Source of the DNA: Cladocopium goreaui
Lineage: Eukaryota; Sar; Dinophyceae; Suessiales; Symbiodiniaceae
Reading direction: 5' to 3'
Assembly: GCA_947184155.2 (NCBI GenBank)
Contig: CAMXCT020000485.1
Span: forward strand, 160,791-224,790
DNA: 64,000 bases
The position numbers were made by a program, and so were the translations under genes. The notes below the pieces were generated by a model, which ran no database searches, was not told where the DNA came from, and saw nothing but the letters and a program-made list of their open reading frames with translations. Shown here in pieces: positions 22,960-34,605 of this stretch. Each line of letters begins with the position of its first letter. Positions within the stretch are counted from its first letter, which is position 1.

Positions 22960-24300
22960 TTAGATCATCTTAGTATTGAACATTGAATGCTTGCGCTGGT
23001 CAAAACCTGTCAAAACCCGGAGGAGGAGGAGGTCATCCGGATGCACAGCGCCTGTTGGAGTCAATGAGTTCGTTGCAGCAACTCGGCTGCGCAGGATGTT
23101 GTGCACTTCTTCCCGTACAGGTTTGTGCTGCGCATGCTCCCCGAAATATCTCCTGCACAAGGCAAGTGACATCAAGTGACATCAAGTGACAGAGCGAAGT
23201 TGGCCACTTGGATTGTTTGAAATCGAACCTGAGTGGTTTGGGCGTATCTCCACTTTCCGCTTGATGGCCGCTCTGCCAGGAAGGTCGCAGCGAACCCTCG
23301 GTGAATCAAAAGTGTGTTTGCAAACTGGTTTGAGAAGGGAAGCACTGCGACTCCGGCAGTTAGACTTCGTGATGACCTGACGCTGGACTGCGAGCTCCTG
23401 TGCAATGAATGCGCACGAATGCACCATTTCAAAAACTTTCGTCCTATGACATGTCTTGAAACGTCATAAATCTCGGGAATTCAAAGGGGCCTCCTTGCTG
23501 GTGGTGAGAACCTGGAAGAAGTCTTTGCCTTGGAATGATTGAAGGACTGAAGCTGTGTTGCTTCACTGCTGTAAAATGCGCTTGAACTAGAGAGAGAGAG
23601 AGATATATATATAATTATATATATATATATGGATATATATGTACAAGTACACTGTGTGTGTGTGTGAATGATACTGGTTTCTGGTTGGATTGAATGATGC
23701 TTGAACGATTTCTGAATGGCAGCTGGGACATACTGGGAGCAAAGCAGCTTCCTTCATTGCCCGCACAGCTTCCTGACCAATCTGTGTAAATCTGTGCAGC
23801 TGGAGACGTTGAAATCGGCACTAGACTGGTGGCAGCATGGGGTCCCGTATGGTCCGGTCCTGTTTTTGCTCCTGGTGCTGCGGGTCAAAGTCGTTGAAGT
23901 AAAACCGCAAACTGGGATGAAGTTTGGACCTCATGCGAAGCCACTTAGCCTTCTGATGCTAGGTTACACTTGTGGGGCACTTGCATTGACAAAACCTCTT
24001 CCTTTTCCCTGCAATGCTACCAAATGCTTGTTGATCTTTTTGGGAAACTTGGTGCTATCAGTGTGAGAATGTCGGAGTTTCTGCTGTTCAAAATCATCTC
24101 GGATATGTTGGGTCTGCAGTATTGGTCTTGCTTTCTCTTATTTTGCCTTTCACTAGCTTTCGCTCTTTCATCATGCAGCATGCTGTATGCGGTCCAAGTG
24201 CCATACATCGATACAAGTGCCACGCTGTCATCGAGTATTCGAAGTCACAATGTCAATTTGCACACTCTATATTTGTTGACCACTGCTGAATAACCTCCGC
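22960..24300 (-). CDS. possible exons, strand and gene uncertain
   Basis: Open stretches with coding character occur on the minus strand near 22.98-23.16 kb (EEVHNILRSRVAATNSL), 23.20-23.40 kb and 23.71-23.95 kb (KWLRMRSKLHPSLRFYFNDF and FTQIGQEAVRAMKEAALLPV). Plus-strand frames are also open over parts of this interval, including one of 116 codons at 23,716-24,066 with a hydrophobic segment. No family was recognised and no splice chain was verified. Confidence 0.25.
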
Positions 24301-24919
24301 TTTGACTACAGTGACTACAGCTCTATAAAATGTATACTGTATAGTTATACAATGTTATACATATCACACACGCACACACATATTACATCATATTATATAA
24401 TATTATATATATATATTTATAGCATACATTGGAAATTTGCCCTCCCAGCAGATTCTAGGGCTAAGCGGCTAATTGCTGCAGAAGCAGCATGCCAAATGCT
24501 GACAGCCTAGAATACCTTGTATCGCTTAATTAATATTGCGGAGAAGCAAGTCCCGACTCTCACGTGTGCAGGCCTACAAAACATGTGCCTGGTTTCAATC
24601 ATTCGATGTCTTCGGAGTGAATTCACTGTACTGGTGCGAATTTTTGTATTCCTGCTGCTTTTGAAACCTGGCAAAGTGTTTCGGATTGTGTACACCCCTG
24701 AACCATCTCCTTGACCCACCGAATTTACTTCAACTGGTGCATTTTGGGATGTGCTTTTGACCGATCGCCGCGAACAGGTAAACTTGGCACCTAGCCACAA
24801 AACCCAGCTGAGCCCATGACGAGTTGCACAGGTTCTCAACAGTGCTGTTCCAGGGTTGCGTCGGTACCTCAATGGACCATGCAATACCACGCATCACACA
24901 GCTTGCTGCTGATGCTGCT

Positions 24920-27746
24920 GCTTTACATTTCTTGCAGCCAAGATTTGATCTTACAGAACTTGCCCACCAATCCTGTCATCCTGTCCTGCAGCCTGGGTGC
25001 TTTCTTTACCTTCCTCTTGGCCGCTGCCTGCTTCGGAAGAGCACCTGAGATCCGACTCCAGACTCCAGTTTTTTTCATGTTTTTCCAGAGCAAACATGAG
25101 CAAACTACTTTGGAAATACTGGGAATGACGATGAATGACGACTTGGCCGATGACCACGGTGAGAGGCCAAGGCACTGGACTTCTTTCGAAGGAAGCACGT
25201 CGGAGACAACGCCATAGCAGCACATCTTGCGCCTTTTGGGCACAAAGAGTCACGAAGTCTGAAGTCTGGAGCAGGACTCTATGGATTCGTAGATTTCGTA
25301 TAGATTCCTCATGATTCCTAAGAACCTCTGTGCCTTCGTTGGGACCAGCTGCAGATCCAAAGCGTGTCAAACAACTGAGTCACTTCAGTCTAGCAACATC
25401 TGGCAACCACTCGCAGAATTGTGGTATATTGTGGTGCGGCGTTGTGTCGTCTCACATCTCTGACTAATATTTGGATCCAGCATTCTCCAACTTGATCTAC
25501 CGGCAAGCATTGATACTGCCTTGGTTCTCATCTGCCCAGCCCAGCGCTGCCCCGCCTCCCTGATCGACGACAGGTTGTTTCGTATTTGTTGTCAACACTT
25601 TCAGCAGCTTTTGGGCTGAAATCTTGGTGCCAATGCCACGGTCGCATCTGAGCATGCAGGCCAGAGAGATATATGGAAAACAATGGGAAACCATGGAAAA
25701 TCTGGAACACATGACCGGATAATACCGGATATGACCGGAAAGCGCCTAGCAGCTTGTACAGCTGCATGCTGGGCGTCACCATCAAAGCCCAATGCTGTCA
25801 ATCTTGCGGCAAGGTCGCAAACAGTCACCTGCCAAAGTGCCAACACAATATGTCGTTGCTAGAATGCGTTGGGATCTATTGAAACTATTGAAATGACTTG
25901 GAATGCCAGTTGGCCACATCCTGCTAATTGCAGGGCCTCTGATGTACCACCGCCAAGCCCAAGCTTTGCAACTAGCTCCTGCGAATGATTTGGCTTGACA
26001 TGGCTTGAAGCCCTCACACACGCACACACATCTGCCATTGGTCGACAGCTCACAGTTCTGCTTTCCTCAGAGCCACCCATCTGGTAGCGAGCGAAGCTGA
26101 CCAAGCTGGCCAAAGGTCCTAGCAGTACAACCGACGAACAAGCCGCCCTACCTATACTTGCAGTGGTGAGAGGGGCAAATTTTCACGATCTTTATGTGAC
26201 TCGGCCCGGTCCTTCAGTCTCTTTGAGCCTTTCCCGAGCATTTCGGGAAACCTGAAAGGACTTTGACTGGCTAAAATGATGAGAGCTTGCTGCATGCATT
26301 GGCAGCCTTGGGGATGTAATCAAAGTCAGCCCGCCAAATCCAACCTCGTTTTCAACAAGATTTTCATGGAGCCAAGTCGACCCAAGTGCAACACAGTACA
26401 GCCATGTACAGCAAACATCAATCAACTACCAGCAACTACCAGTAACCACCATGAGCAGTGTTGAACACACTTCCAGGTGCTGCACCTAAGCCTTCGCGGT
26501 CCAACCCTTTGAACAACATTTCCTTAGCTCTCGGCTTATCTTGGCTTCATGTCCGTTCCATTTTGAGTCACGAAACGATGGTCCGATGTCAACACGCCAA
26601 GCTCCCTGCCGCATTTCCCTTGTAACCCAAATGTTCTGAGCTTTGGATGAAATCTGCCTAACAGAGACTCCGGTACAACCTGCAATCACTGCATCGGGTG
26701 TCAACTGCATCTGCCTTGGTGAGTTTGTTCTTCTTGTCATAGTCGAACAACCCCCAGGCCTCTCAACATGCTACACATATCAAACCAAACGTTGCTCCAA
26801 ACGTAGTTGCCTTGCCTTATCCAAGTCATAGCCGGAGACCTGACAGATCTTTCCACTGATCATATCCGATCGCGGCAGGTTCATGCTGTCTATACCAAGC
26901 ATGCGGCTGAACCTGAGAACAGTGGCTTTGTAACTCCAAACTGGCTAAGCATTCGGCATTCCAAATCAAGTCTGCAAATTTCTCCAGGTGCTCAGCTTCA
27001 GTTGGAGCCAGCTCAGCAAACCTGGAAGATCTCTACGAATGCACGCTTGCTCAAGATGTTTCTGGCCACATTGCAGCCGTAGTGGGTCAAGTTGGTACTA
27101 TTTTGCCAGGCAGCTCTAAAGCACGGTCATCAAGTGGCCGAAGTGATGACCAAATTTGACGCACTCGGCCCTGGAAACCTAGCTGTCGGCATTGATTCCT
27201 GAGATGGCAAGGAATAGATGAGAAAGGTGCAAGTGTCATCATGAGTCTTGGATCTTGGGGTCTGAGTAGAAATGGTGTTAAAAGGAAGACGTGCAATCGA
27301 TCACTCACTGCCGGCTTCAATTTTACAGACTGATTGAGAGATGTCGTGAGCAAGCCAATGCGTGCCCATTCTGGCAAAGCAGTGCAAAACACGTCATCAT
27401 TGATCATTCTCCGAACTTCTCGTAGGTATTGAGATGTCAGCAACCTGCTCTCGAAGATCTTGCCATGTTTAGCTAGGTCGTTAGGAAGAAGAAAACGCAT
27501 ATACACACAAAACAAAACCATGCAAATATGTCTTATGCAATCTAAGATCTGGCTTTAGTGCACTTGATAATTGAGAGCAAAGTGCTGACACAGGGCACCC
27601 CGCACTATCCAAAAACTTGATAAAACGTGTACGGTGATGCTCATTGAATACTGCTTGGCAGCACATTGAGCAGGTTTCTGGACCCTTCGGCGTGCGTCGC
27701 TGACCTCTGCATACCTCTGCGGGGATTTAATGGGATTTATACCCAT
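24920..27746 (-). CDS. unrecognised multi-exon gene with a UBA-like segment
   Basis: At least ten minus-strand stretches look like exons, in order: 27.60-27.72 kb (RYAEVSDARRRVQKPAQCAA), 27.30-27.49 kb (LLTSQYLREVRRMINDDVF, LPEWARIGLLTTSL), 27.09-27.20 kb (GRVRQIWSSLRPLDDRALE), 26.83-27.08 kb (ELAPTEAEHLEKFADLIWNA), 26.49-26.72 kb (VSVRQISSKAQNIWVTREMR), 26.20-26.31 kb, 26.06-26.15 kb (VVLLGPLASLVSFARYQMGG), 25.91-26.00 kb (SQELVAKLGLGGGTSEALQL), 25.75-25.84 kb (VCDLAARLTALGFDGDAQHA), 25.50-25.65 kb (IGTKISAQKLLKVLTTNTKQ) and 24.93-25.05 kb. The segment LTALGFDGDAQHAAVQA resembles a UBA three-helix core, which would suggest ubiquitin binding; this is weak. The exon set may cover more than one gene. 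Confidence 0.45.
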
Positions 27747-29173
27747 GTCACCTCGACATTTGGTGTTCTCGGTGTTCTCGGTGTTCTCCCATCATCTTGC
27801 AGTTTGCAATCGCTGCTGGAGCAATCTTTGATCAATCCAAAGTGCTCTCCGACTCCAAAATTCGAAGCATCCCTCAGGGTGAAGAAGAACGCATGGTCCG
27901 GGCCACGTTCTTTTCCAATGGTGAGGTCCCATTTCAAGAAGTTCTGGTAATAAGTTCGAAATGCAATCTCTGAGGAGAAGTTCTTGCACTTTGCCATGGC
28001 GCTATTGGCTCCTGGTAGTGAAGCCGCTTGGGGATATGACCATCCGGTCTCTGTCAGCCAAAGCTGGGTAGCTTCCGAAGTGAGTTTCTCCATGCTCTTT
28101 CGCATTTGGGATGTGGTGCTTGGAAGAAGACATCCTTCATCCATGCAAAGCGATTTCTCCAAAGCTTTTTGGCACTGGGTGGTGCTGTTCGGGTCCAAGC
28201 GATTGTTTGGATCAAAGTATGGGTATACATTCAAAGAGAAGATCCATCGATCACCATAAACGCCTGTCACATTCTTCAAGAAGGTCAGCACTTTTGCCTG
28301 TGGAATGTCTATGAAAGGGCTGCCAGCCAAGACGTAGCCACCAAAGACGCTCGTGAAACGAACATCCTCAAACCCTTTGAGGTCATTGAGGTCCTCAACA
28401 CGTTCCACAAACTTTCGGTAAAAGTAACCACCTTCCCAAACTTCCTTGACACAGGAGGCTGGGACAGTCTTCTCACCCTTGAACTGTAAGAGTTCCAACT
28501 CATTGCCGACAGCAATGGCCATGACATGTTCAGGACCCAGGAGCGCTAGGAGTTCACGGACCAAGGCCCAGTCCTTGTCATCTTCGGTTTCGTTGCAGGT
28601 AATCTGTGTGCCAACTAAGACTCGAACCTTTCCTCTCTGCACCATGACCTTCAGCTTGTTCCAAGCTGCTGGGCGGTCATCCTCAGGCCAATTGGGGTCC
28701 CAAGCCTTGAACAGCCTCAGAGATCCCAGTCGTGTTGGGCTGTTGGGCCAATGCCCAGGAACCCGATCACTGCAGCTGTGGAAAGTGGTATCATCCACAG
28801 CCATACCTTTTTGCGATGCATTCACCACCTCACCGATGTCCAACTCACTGACACATTCGTAATCCACGCTGGCAATGGATGTGGTGGATTTTGGTCTCAG
28901 GGTGGTCGTTCGTAACGGTGGCGACGGTGGTGGTGATGGAGAAGAGTGCCCTTTGCCCAACTCCTCGATACCAACCACCACAATCGCAGCCGTCAGCACC
29001 ACGGCTGCAATTCCAGCAGGCAAACGATGCCTACAAGTCTGCTGAGCAGGCTGAGCAGGTGCATTTTGGCCTTCTGAGACAGAAGCTCCCGGTCCCGCCA
29101 TCCTGAATGCTTCTGGCGACATGGAAGGCAGCCAGAAGCAAAACAATATCGAGCCAAAGTCTCGCAAACGCAT
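27737..29173 (-). CDS. GH17-like glucan glucosidase, type II membrane protein
   Basis: One uninterrupted frame of 478 codons. Family 17 enzymes cleave beta-1,3-glucans by a retaining mechanism. AIAVGNELE carries the expected acid/base Glu (the GNE motif), and LWLTETGWSYP carries the expected nucleophile Glu (the ETGWP motif); spacing fits a TIM barrel. The N-terminus has a cytosolic Gln/Ala-rich part, one membrane segment (AGIAAVVLTAAIVVVG) and a Pro/Ser stalk (SPSPPPSPPLRTTTLRP), so the catalytic domain should face the lumen or outside. An in-frame Met (MAGPGAS) 25 residues after the first may be the true start. Several NxT/NxS sites are present. The C-terminus ends in three RTP repeats from a short minisatellite. 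It is the only long intronless gene in the block. A role in cell-wall or storage glucan turnover is inferred. Confidence 0.8.
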   Translation of the reverse strand: MRLRDFGSILFCFWLPSMSPEAFRMAGPGASVSEGQNAPAQPAQQTCRHRLPAGIAAVVLTAAIVVVGIEELGKGHSSPSPPPSPPLRTTTLRPKSTTSIASVDYECVSELDIGEVVNASQKGMAVDDTTFHSCSDRVPGHWPNSPTRLGSLRLFKAWDPNWPEDDRPAAWNKLKVMVQRGKVRVLVGTQITCNETEDDKDWALVRELLALLGPEHVMAIAVGNELELLQFKGEKTVPASCVKEVWEGGYFYRKFVERVEDLNDLKGFEDVRFTSVFGGYVLAGSPFIDIPQAKVLTFLKNVTGVYGDRWIFSLNVYPYFDPNNRLDPNSTTQCQKALEKSLCMDEGCLLPSTTSQMRKSMEKLTSEATQLWLTETGWSYPQAASLPGANSAMAKCKNFSSEIAFRTYYQNFLKWDLTIGKERGPDHAFFFTLRDASNFGVGEHFGLIKDCSSSDCKLQDDGRTPRTPRTPNVEVTWV

Positions 29174-29739
29174 GCATGATAATGCAACTCAGCATGCATA
29201 TGAATCAGGCTTTCATGGTTGCACTCACCACGAGCTTGACCGCCAAATGCATGACTTTCTTCAAGCTTGAAAAAGGAAGCATCGTAATTAAGCGTAATGT
29301 CTGTTCCGGAAAGTCACCAAATCTGTCTTTTCTGACATTTTTTTGCTGCCAAGGGTCGAAAATTCAACAAATGTAACGGTTCCGCTGTCATCCTTGTCTA
29401 GGTCCAATCGCCAGGCCCTCAACCTTCCAACATCTGTACGTCTAACAGGTCTTGTTCAAGATGGCAAGCAAGCACAAGGAGCAAAACCGTCACAACTCAA
29501 CTGCAAGGAGTTTCTGGAAAAACGCCGAGATTTTGAGCCATTTGCAAATTTTGTCGTCTCCTCCTTAGCCAGTGCATCTGTGGGTATTTGGTCTCACTTG
29601 CATGACATGCCACATCCTGAGTTTTCCCGCATCTTTACAGACCTTTACAACGTCAAACATGCTGCTTCTGACATAGCCATAACACATCGGACATCATCAA
29701 TATATAATTATTATATATTGCGCACTCAATGATTTCTCA

Positions 29740-32700
29740 ATAAAACACAAGAAACATCATGAAACCGACATAAACCGAGTCTGAATTGAGTCTGGTTTCC
29801 TCAGGAATTGAGCAAATTGCCAGGCGGGAGATCCTTCATCCCGCACCGTCAAGATGAGTCCCTCGGTGGTCTTCTGTGCCTCGGTGCCATGTCGTGGCAT
29901 GTCGTGGCATGTCGTGGCATGTCGTGGCATGGGGAGGGGGTTTTTGTAGCACAACATGGGACAACATCACAAACAAAAAACCGTGTTAAACATGTCTAAT
30001 AAACATGTTTGCTCAATTTTGCTCATACACTGCTCAAACTATGTTCAACTGCTTGTGACGGACTTGTCTCAATTTCATGGTCTTTCCATGTATTTCAGTG
30101 CATTTCCCACTCCATGTTTGCATCATCTGTTGCATCTGCATCACATTCTGCTGCTCCAGGTTCCCGCGCCTCAAAACGCCGCAATTGCGCTAGCGTAATG
30201 ACGTCACTGAAGTCGACACCAGCCGCCCTGCCATCAAACATGACTCCGTGTTCCCTAACTCCAGCCCCTTCATCCCAGAATATACAAACAGTTTTTTGGC
30301 ATTTTGAAAAATACTGGTTGGTTGTTTTACCCATCTTGAAAAATATTAGTCAATGGGAAGGATTATCCCATATATTATGGAAAATATCAAATGTTCCAAA
30401 CCACCAACCAGAATATGTTTTTGTTGGCCGCCTCAGTTGGTTCTCCTGTTCTTCGCTGCAGCACTCCTGTGCCTGCATCGCTTGGCCAAAGAAATCACGG
30501 GAATCAGGAACATGCTATAGCATAGCAACAAAACATACTAACCGAACCAAGCATCATCAGCGAATAACTCTAATATAGTTGCCATGACACGATAGCTCGG
30601 AACACTGCCATACCATCACCGGGAAAGCCAAGAAGATTGATAGAGCGAGCCTCAATGCATGCACACAGCTGATCCTTCTGACAGAGCTCCATGAACAAAC
30701 TTTCAAAGTCAACGGTGGATAGCGTGTGACACGGTCTTGCAAAACAGGTAGCCCAATCTCTGGATGTGATACAGCGTCGCGCTAATCCACCCACCTGCCA
30801 ATGTGAAATCACAGCACACTTTTAAAGCTGCACTGGATTTGGCTTTGGGCGGTGCCTGAAACTTCCCCACAGTGAAACCACCCAGCGCAGTATTGTTGAG
30901 ATCTTCGTCCATCAACAACTCGCGGAGAAGATGCCAACGCGGAGCTGCCCACAAGCTAAATTCACCTTGGTCCAAAGTCAAGATAGTCAAGACTATCATA
31001 GATCAAGATATGTCAGAGGATGGCGTCTCAATATAAGTTTGTAAACTAGCTGACTGAAGCCACCCGACGGATAAACAATTGATGAAGAAAATCGTTGAAA
31101 CAGTTGCTCGATGATCCGATGCGGCTTGGACACATAATGCATCTTCATCATCAGGTTCACCAGGTTCATCTGCACTGGGATGTATGTCTATTACATTTGT
31201 GCTTTCCGCCTGGGGCTCACCGAAGTCTACTGCTTTTGGAAATTCAACCGTGGCGTCTGGGTCCTTATGCAGGCTCAATGAGGCAACAAGATTTTGATGA
31301 CACAAAGGCACACTCAAATGAGGTCATAAATGCAGTCAAATGAAGTCGAACACCCACATGATCTTGTCCATTCCTGTCCTCATGCTGATAGTTTTGAAAT
31401 TGCCTCTTGGAAACTGAGCGCGAAGCGCTTCTGCTTGGAGTGGCTTCAGTGCTTGGCAAAGTGCTTGGTGTCAAATCCGCAACCGCCATGCTGCGCAAAG
31501 GAAAAGGGCAGAACCGGCCTTGCATCCACACGACAAATTCAACACCTGCAAAAATGATAACGGCTTATGTAAAACAGCCATCAAGTCATACGATATCATT
31601 TGCAGTTATGGCAGAGCAAAGGAACAAATCATATCACTTACTAAACTAAAACATACTAAAACGTGAATATATAGGTGGCAATGGCAATGGATGGCAGTGG
31701 AACGTACAGTGAGTGACCATCGCGGACCTTCCCATATCTACCCGAGCGCCTGTGGCCGTGGAGCCCGAGCCGCTTCTTGGAAGCACGGCCGAGCGCCGAG
31801 CGTGCCCTTTGCACAGCACGGAATGCGTTCGAATGAGATCGAGCTCGGGACTCGGGCCAGCTGAGATCGAGCTGCCAACATGATCAATACATGATCAACA
31901 CATGATCAACACATTTACATAATCATCATCTGACATCATCTAACAACCAACATGAATGGCTATAATGTGATATGTGATATGCAATGCGGCAATGCTGCAA
32001 TAATGGCCGAAGTTTGTGGTCACAGGCGTTATATAGCATTATATAGCATATTTAATATATTTAATAGCATATCATAATAGATATTCTAGTTATAGCCACT
32101 GAGAAAGAACAAATCAAGCAGCATTCAGCACACCTTCAGAAATGCTGGCCCATCGCGGACGGCGTTCTGGAAGTGTGACTGCCATTACTGCTGGCTGTCC
32201 CTGAGAGAAAAGTCTGAAGGCGTGAGGCAATCTCCAGGTGTGAAAGACGCATCGAAAGAACACACGCCTGAGATGACATTGGCGGTATGAACTCATTTGC
32301 ATCAGGTCCTGCAATCATCTACAGTACATCCTCAAGAATCTCAATATCAATATCCATCTGCGCCATACTTGAAGCTTGCCTGCTATGCCTTGAGTTCATC
32401 CCGTCCTTCAGACATGCTGGCCCACCTAGGCCGTCTTTCTGGAGGCTTCAAAGCTGCCTGCCACGGAAAAAAACTGCGATCCATGCTCTATGGCTGCACG
32501 CGGCTGTGCCTGGCCCGCAGGCGATGCTGTTGGGGTACCGTCCTTGCCATCCAATGCCAAGATCTTTTCCCCAGAGTCGCATGTCCAACAATTCCAACAT
32601 ATTCCAACATTCCATCTGCATCTGTGTTGAAGCGTCCTGCAGAGTGGCTGGAGCTAGCCTGTTGAGGCTACAGGACTCTTGGCTCAAGGCGATTATCTTG

Positions 32701-32904
32701 GTTCGTTTTGGAATTCACTAAACTGCAAGCGGATGCAAGCGGCCTGTTTTGCGCGTCCGGGGGCAAAGGTGCTATCACCTGCCCTGGGCGAGTGCCAAGT
32801 TTAACAGTCTCCTTCTGACAAGAACAAGCCAATGCGATACCACACAACACCATGCCTGTCGTGCCTGCTGTCAATGAAGCTGGTGATGCCTCATCAAGAA
32901 GCAA
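29740..32904 (-). CDS. unrecognised multi-exon gene with an N-terminal membrane segment
   Basis: The probable first exon starts with Met at 32,904 and has a hydrophobic segment (GTTGMVLCGIALACS), so a signal or anchor is likely. Two later exons, about 32.39-32.45 and 32.12-32.19 kb, encode near-identical peptides (PERRPRWASMSEG and PERRPRWASISEG). Further coding-like stretches are 31.72-31.83 kb (basic), 31.39-31.50 kb (Ser/Thr-rich), 31.13-31.29 kb (acidic, DEPGEPDDEDALC), 30.83-30.97 kb (LWAAPRWHLLRELLMDEDL), 30.62-30.72 kb (FESLFMELCQKDQLCACIEA), 30.11-30.28 kb (MFDGRAAGVDFSDVITLAQL) and 29.80-29.88 kb (GLILTVRDEGSPAWQFAQFL). No domain was recognised. Splice edges are approximate, and the interval may hold two genes. 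Confidence 0.45.
29887..29935. repeat. CATGTCGTGG decamer tandem, about 4 copies
   Basis: Four near-perfect copies of GTGGCATGTC-type decamers occur just 5' (minus strand) of a probable exon of the 29.7-32.9 kb gene. A single variant of the same motif (GGCACGACATGGCACGAC) appears near 11,237. Confidence 0.75.
30309..30416. mobile_element. short MITE-like inverted-repeat element
   Basis: A stretch of about 108 bases is bounded by imperfect inverted repeats: ATACTGGTTGGTTGTTT on the left, and AACCACCAACCAGAATAT on the right, whose complement starts ATATTCTGGTTGG. The inside has a second small palindrome (TGGGAAGGATTATCCCA). It carries no coding sequence and sits in an intron of the 29.7-32.9 kb gene. 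It has the shape of a small non-autonomous DNA transposon; a target duplication is not clear. Confidence 0.5.
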
Positions 32905-32939
32905 ACTCGCGCTTTTTGATATTTTGTGACACTATTAGG

Positions 32940-33565
32940 TACACTACGCCGTCGATGCCAACCAGCGAGGCAGGTTGAGGTTGGTGCTGGAACCGTCGCC
33001 TGCCTTCTGTAGACTTTGGGGGCCTCTGTGCTTATGCGATGCAAGCTACCCTAATTAGGAGAAGTAGGTGTTTGTGGGCCGAATTGAGCTTCCAGCGGAT
33101 GCTGTGGAGGCCCTTGGGATTGTCGTAGACGCTGGGTCAGTGTGATTCAAGCTACGCAGAACAGCCCGGCTAAGCCAAGAACTGATTCAAAGGGGCGGTT
33201 CCACTCCTCTTGAAAACGGACCTCAATAGAACATCATTTCAGGATGCAACAAAGATTTACAGGAGTATATCTCAGCAGAACTTGCATAAGAATGTCGGGG
33301 CCCTCACATGGATTGCACTCCTGATGGGCAGGCAAACCATGACACAGCTAGAGAATCTCAGTGTTGACAATTTAAAATCTTATAAGAAAATGATACACAA
33401 TTCAATGCTGCTAAATTCGGACACACACACATATACATAAATATATATATATATATATTGTTATTATTGTTGTTGTTATCATTATTATTATTATTAATAT
33501 TATAATTACACATATACACGCACGTGCACACACACACACATACATATCATATACATATCATATAC

Positions 33566-33603
<38 letters not shown>

Positions 33604-34440
33604 ATATATAAATATATATATATATAATATAGACACATGCATGACATCATCACGAGTGATACCACATGATAATCATTATATATATAATATTATAATAAAC
33701 ACACATATGTAACTTGACAAATGGATTCAAATGGCCCGCAAATCTGCAGGGTCCTTTCGGAGATAGCACCTCGGGCACAACATGTTTTGGAGGCCAAAAG
33801 GATAAAAGCTTTGTTTTCCGCCACAGGCCCTGACCGTCCGGGTTGACGAATAAGGTGCCTCCAACGCCATGGCTCTAACCACCATGGTGCAGCAGACGGC
33901 CGCGAAAGGCGCAGGACCCGCTGACCACGTTGGTTAGGGATGGAACCGAAAGGAATTCAAAACAAATAGAAACAAATAAGGTTAACATAGAGATTAACGC
34001 AATAAAGGCATAGAATGCAGCTACTCTGCCGAGCTCTTTCACGCAATTTCTCGCCTTTTCTTTCTAGATATCTAAAACATTCTAAAACTACACCGAATGA
34101 TAGAATATGACTACTTAGTGGTCCGGAGGCGATTTGCTACATGTACAATCGTAGGCACCGTCTTGTTGCGCTCTTAGCTTGAAATCACCTGTGAAGGATT
34201 GTAAATGGGCAAGTCGCCCAAGTCACTGGAGCCATCAGCAAGCATGATTTGCATTGGTCAGCTGGGCCGCACATGTGACATCTTTCCTATATCATTCATG
34301 CCATATGACTCTCGCATGTCTACATAATATGACTCTGCATATTATGCATAAGCTTCTTCCACGAATTGCCAATCTCACCAACAAATTGCACCCGTGAACT
34401 CTTTTGCAGGCTTTCCCTATCTTTCTGAAGCCCGAAGAGT
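32940..34440. other. intergenic region with compound microsatellites
   Basis: No gene was supported here. The interval 33.42-33.71 kb is a compound CA/TA/TTA microsatellite. A plus-strand frame of 76 codons at 33,210-33,440 and some G/C-rich sequence near 33.75-33.93 kb were seen but have no recognisable content. Confidence 0.5.
33421..33708. repeat. CA/TA/TTA compound microsatellite
   Basis: Runs of ACACAC, ATATAT, TTATTG and ATTATTATT alternate over nearly 290 bases. The open frames across it give only H/T/Y/I low-complexity peptides. Confidence 0.9.
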
Positions 34441-34544
34441 TCTCGTCAGGCTCGGAGCATCTTGAGGCAATTGCCCTTATGCAACATCCATTTTTGCCCG
34501 CTTTTCAGCTGGCTCCATTCCCTGGGCTCACAGCCAGCTGCTAG

Positions 34545-34605
34545 AGGTCCCCTCTCTTTCTTTCTTTCTTTCTTTTTTTTTTGTTTCTCTCTCTCTCTCT
34601 CTCTG
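34545..34605. repeat. CTTT/CT pyrimidine tract
   Basis: (CTTT)n, then T-rich sequence, then (CT)n make a 60-base strand of almost pure pyrimidines. Such mirror-like tracts can adopt triplex DNA; this is general knowledge, not shown here. Confidence 0.85.

Noticed and set aside
32676-32697. Relic of the dinoflagellate spliced leader (TTGGCTCAAG)
   Set aside because: Only the last ten bases match, the upstream part of the leader does not, and the strand is opposite to the local genes. A ten-base match is plausible by chance in 64 kb.
33524-33712. Open frame rich in H, T, Y and I
   Set aside because: Pure microsatellite translation.
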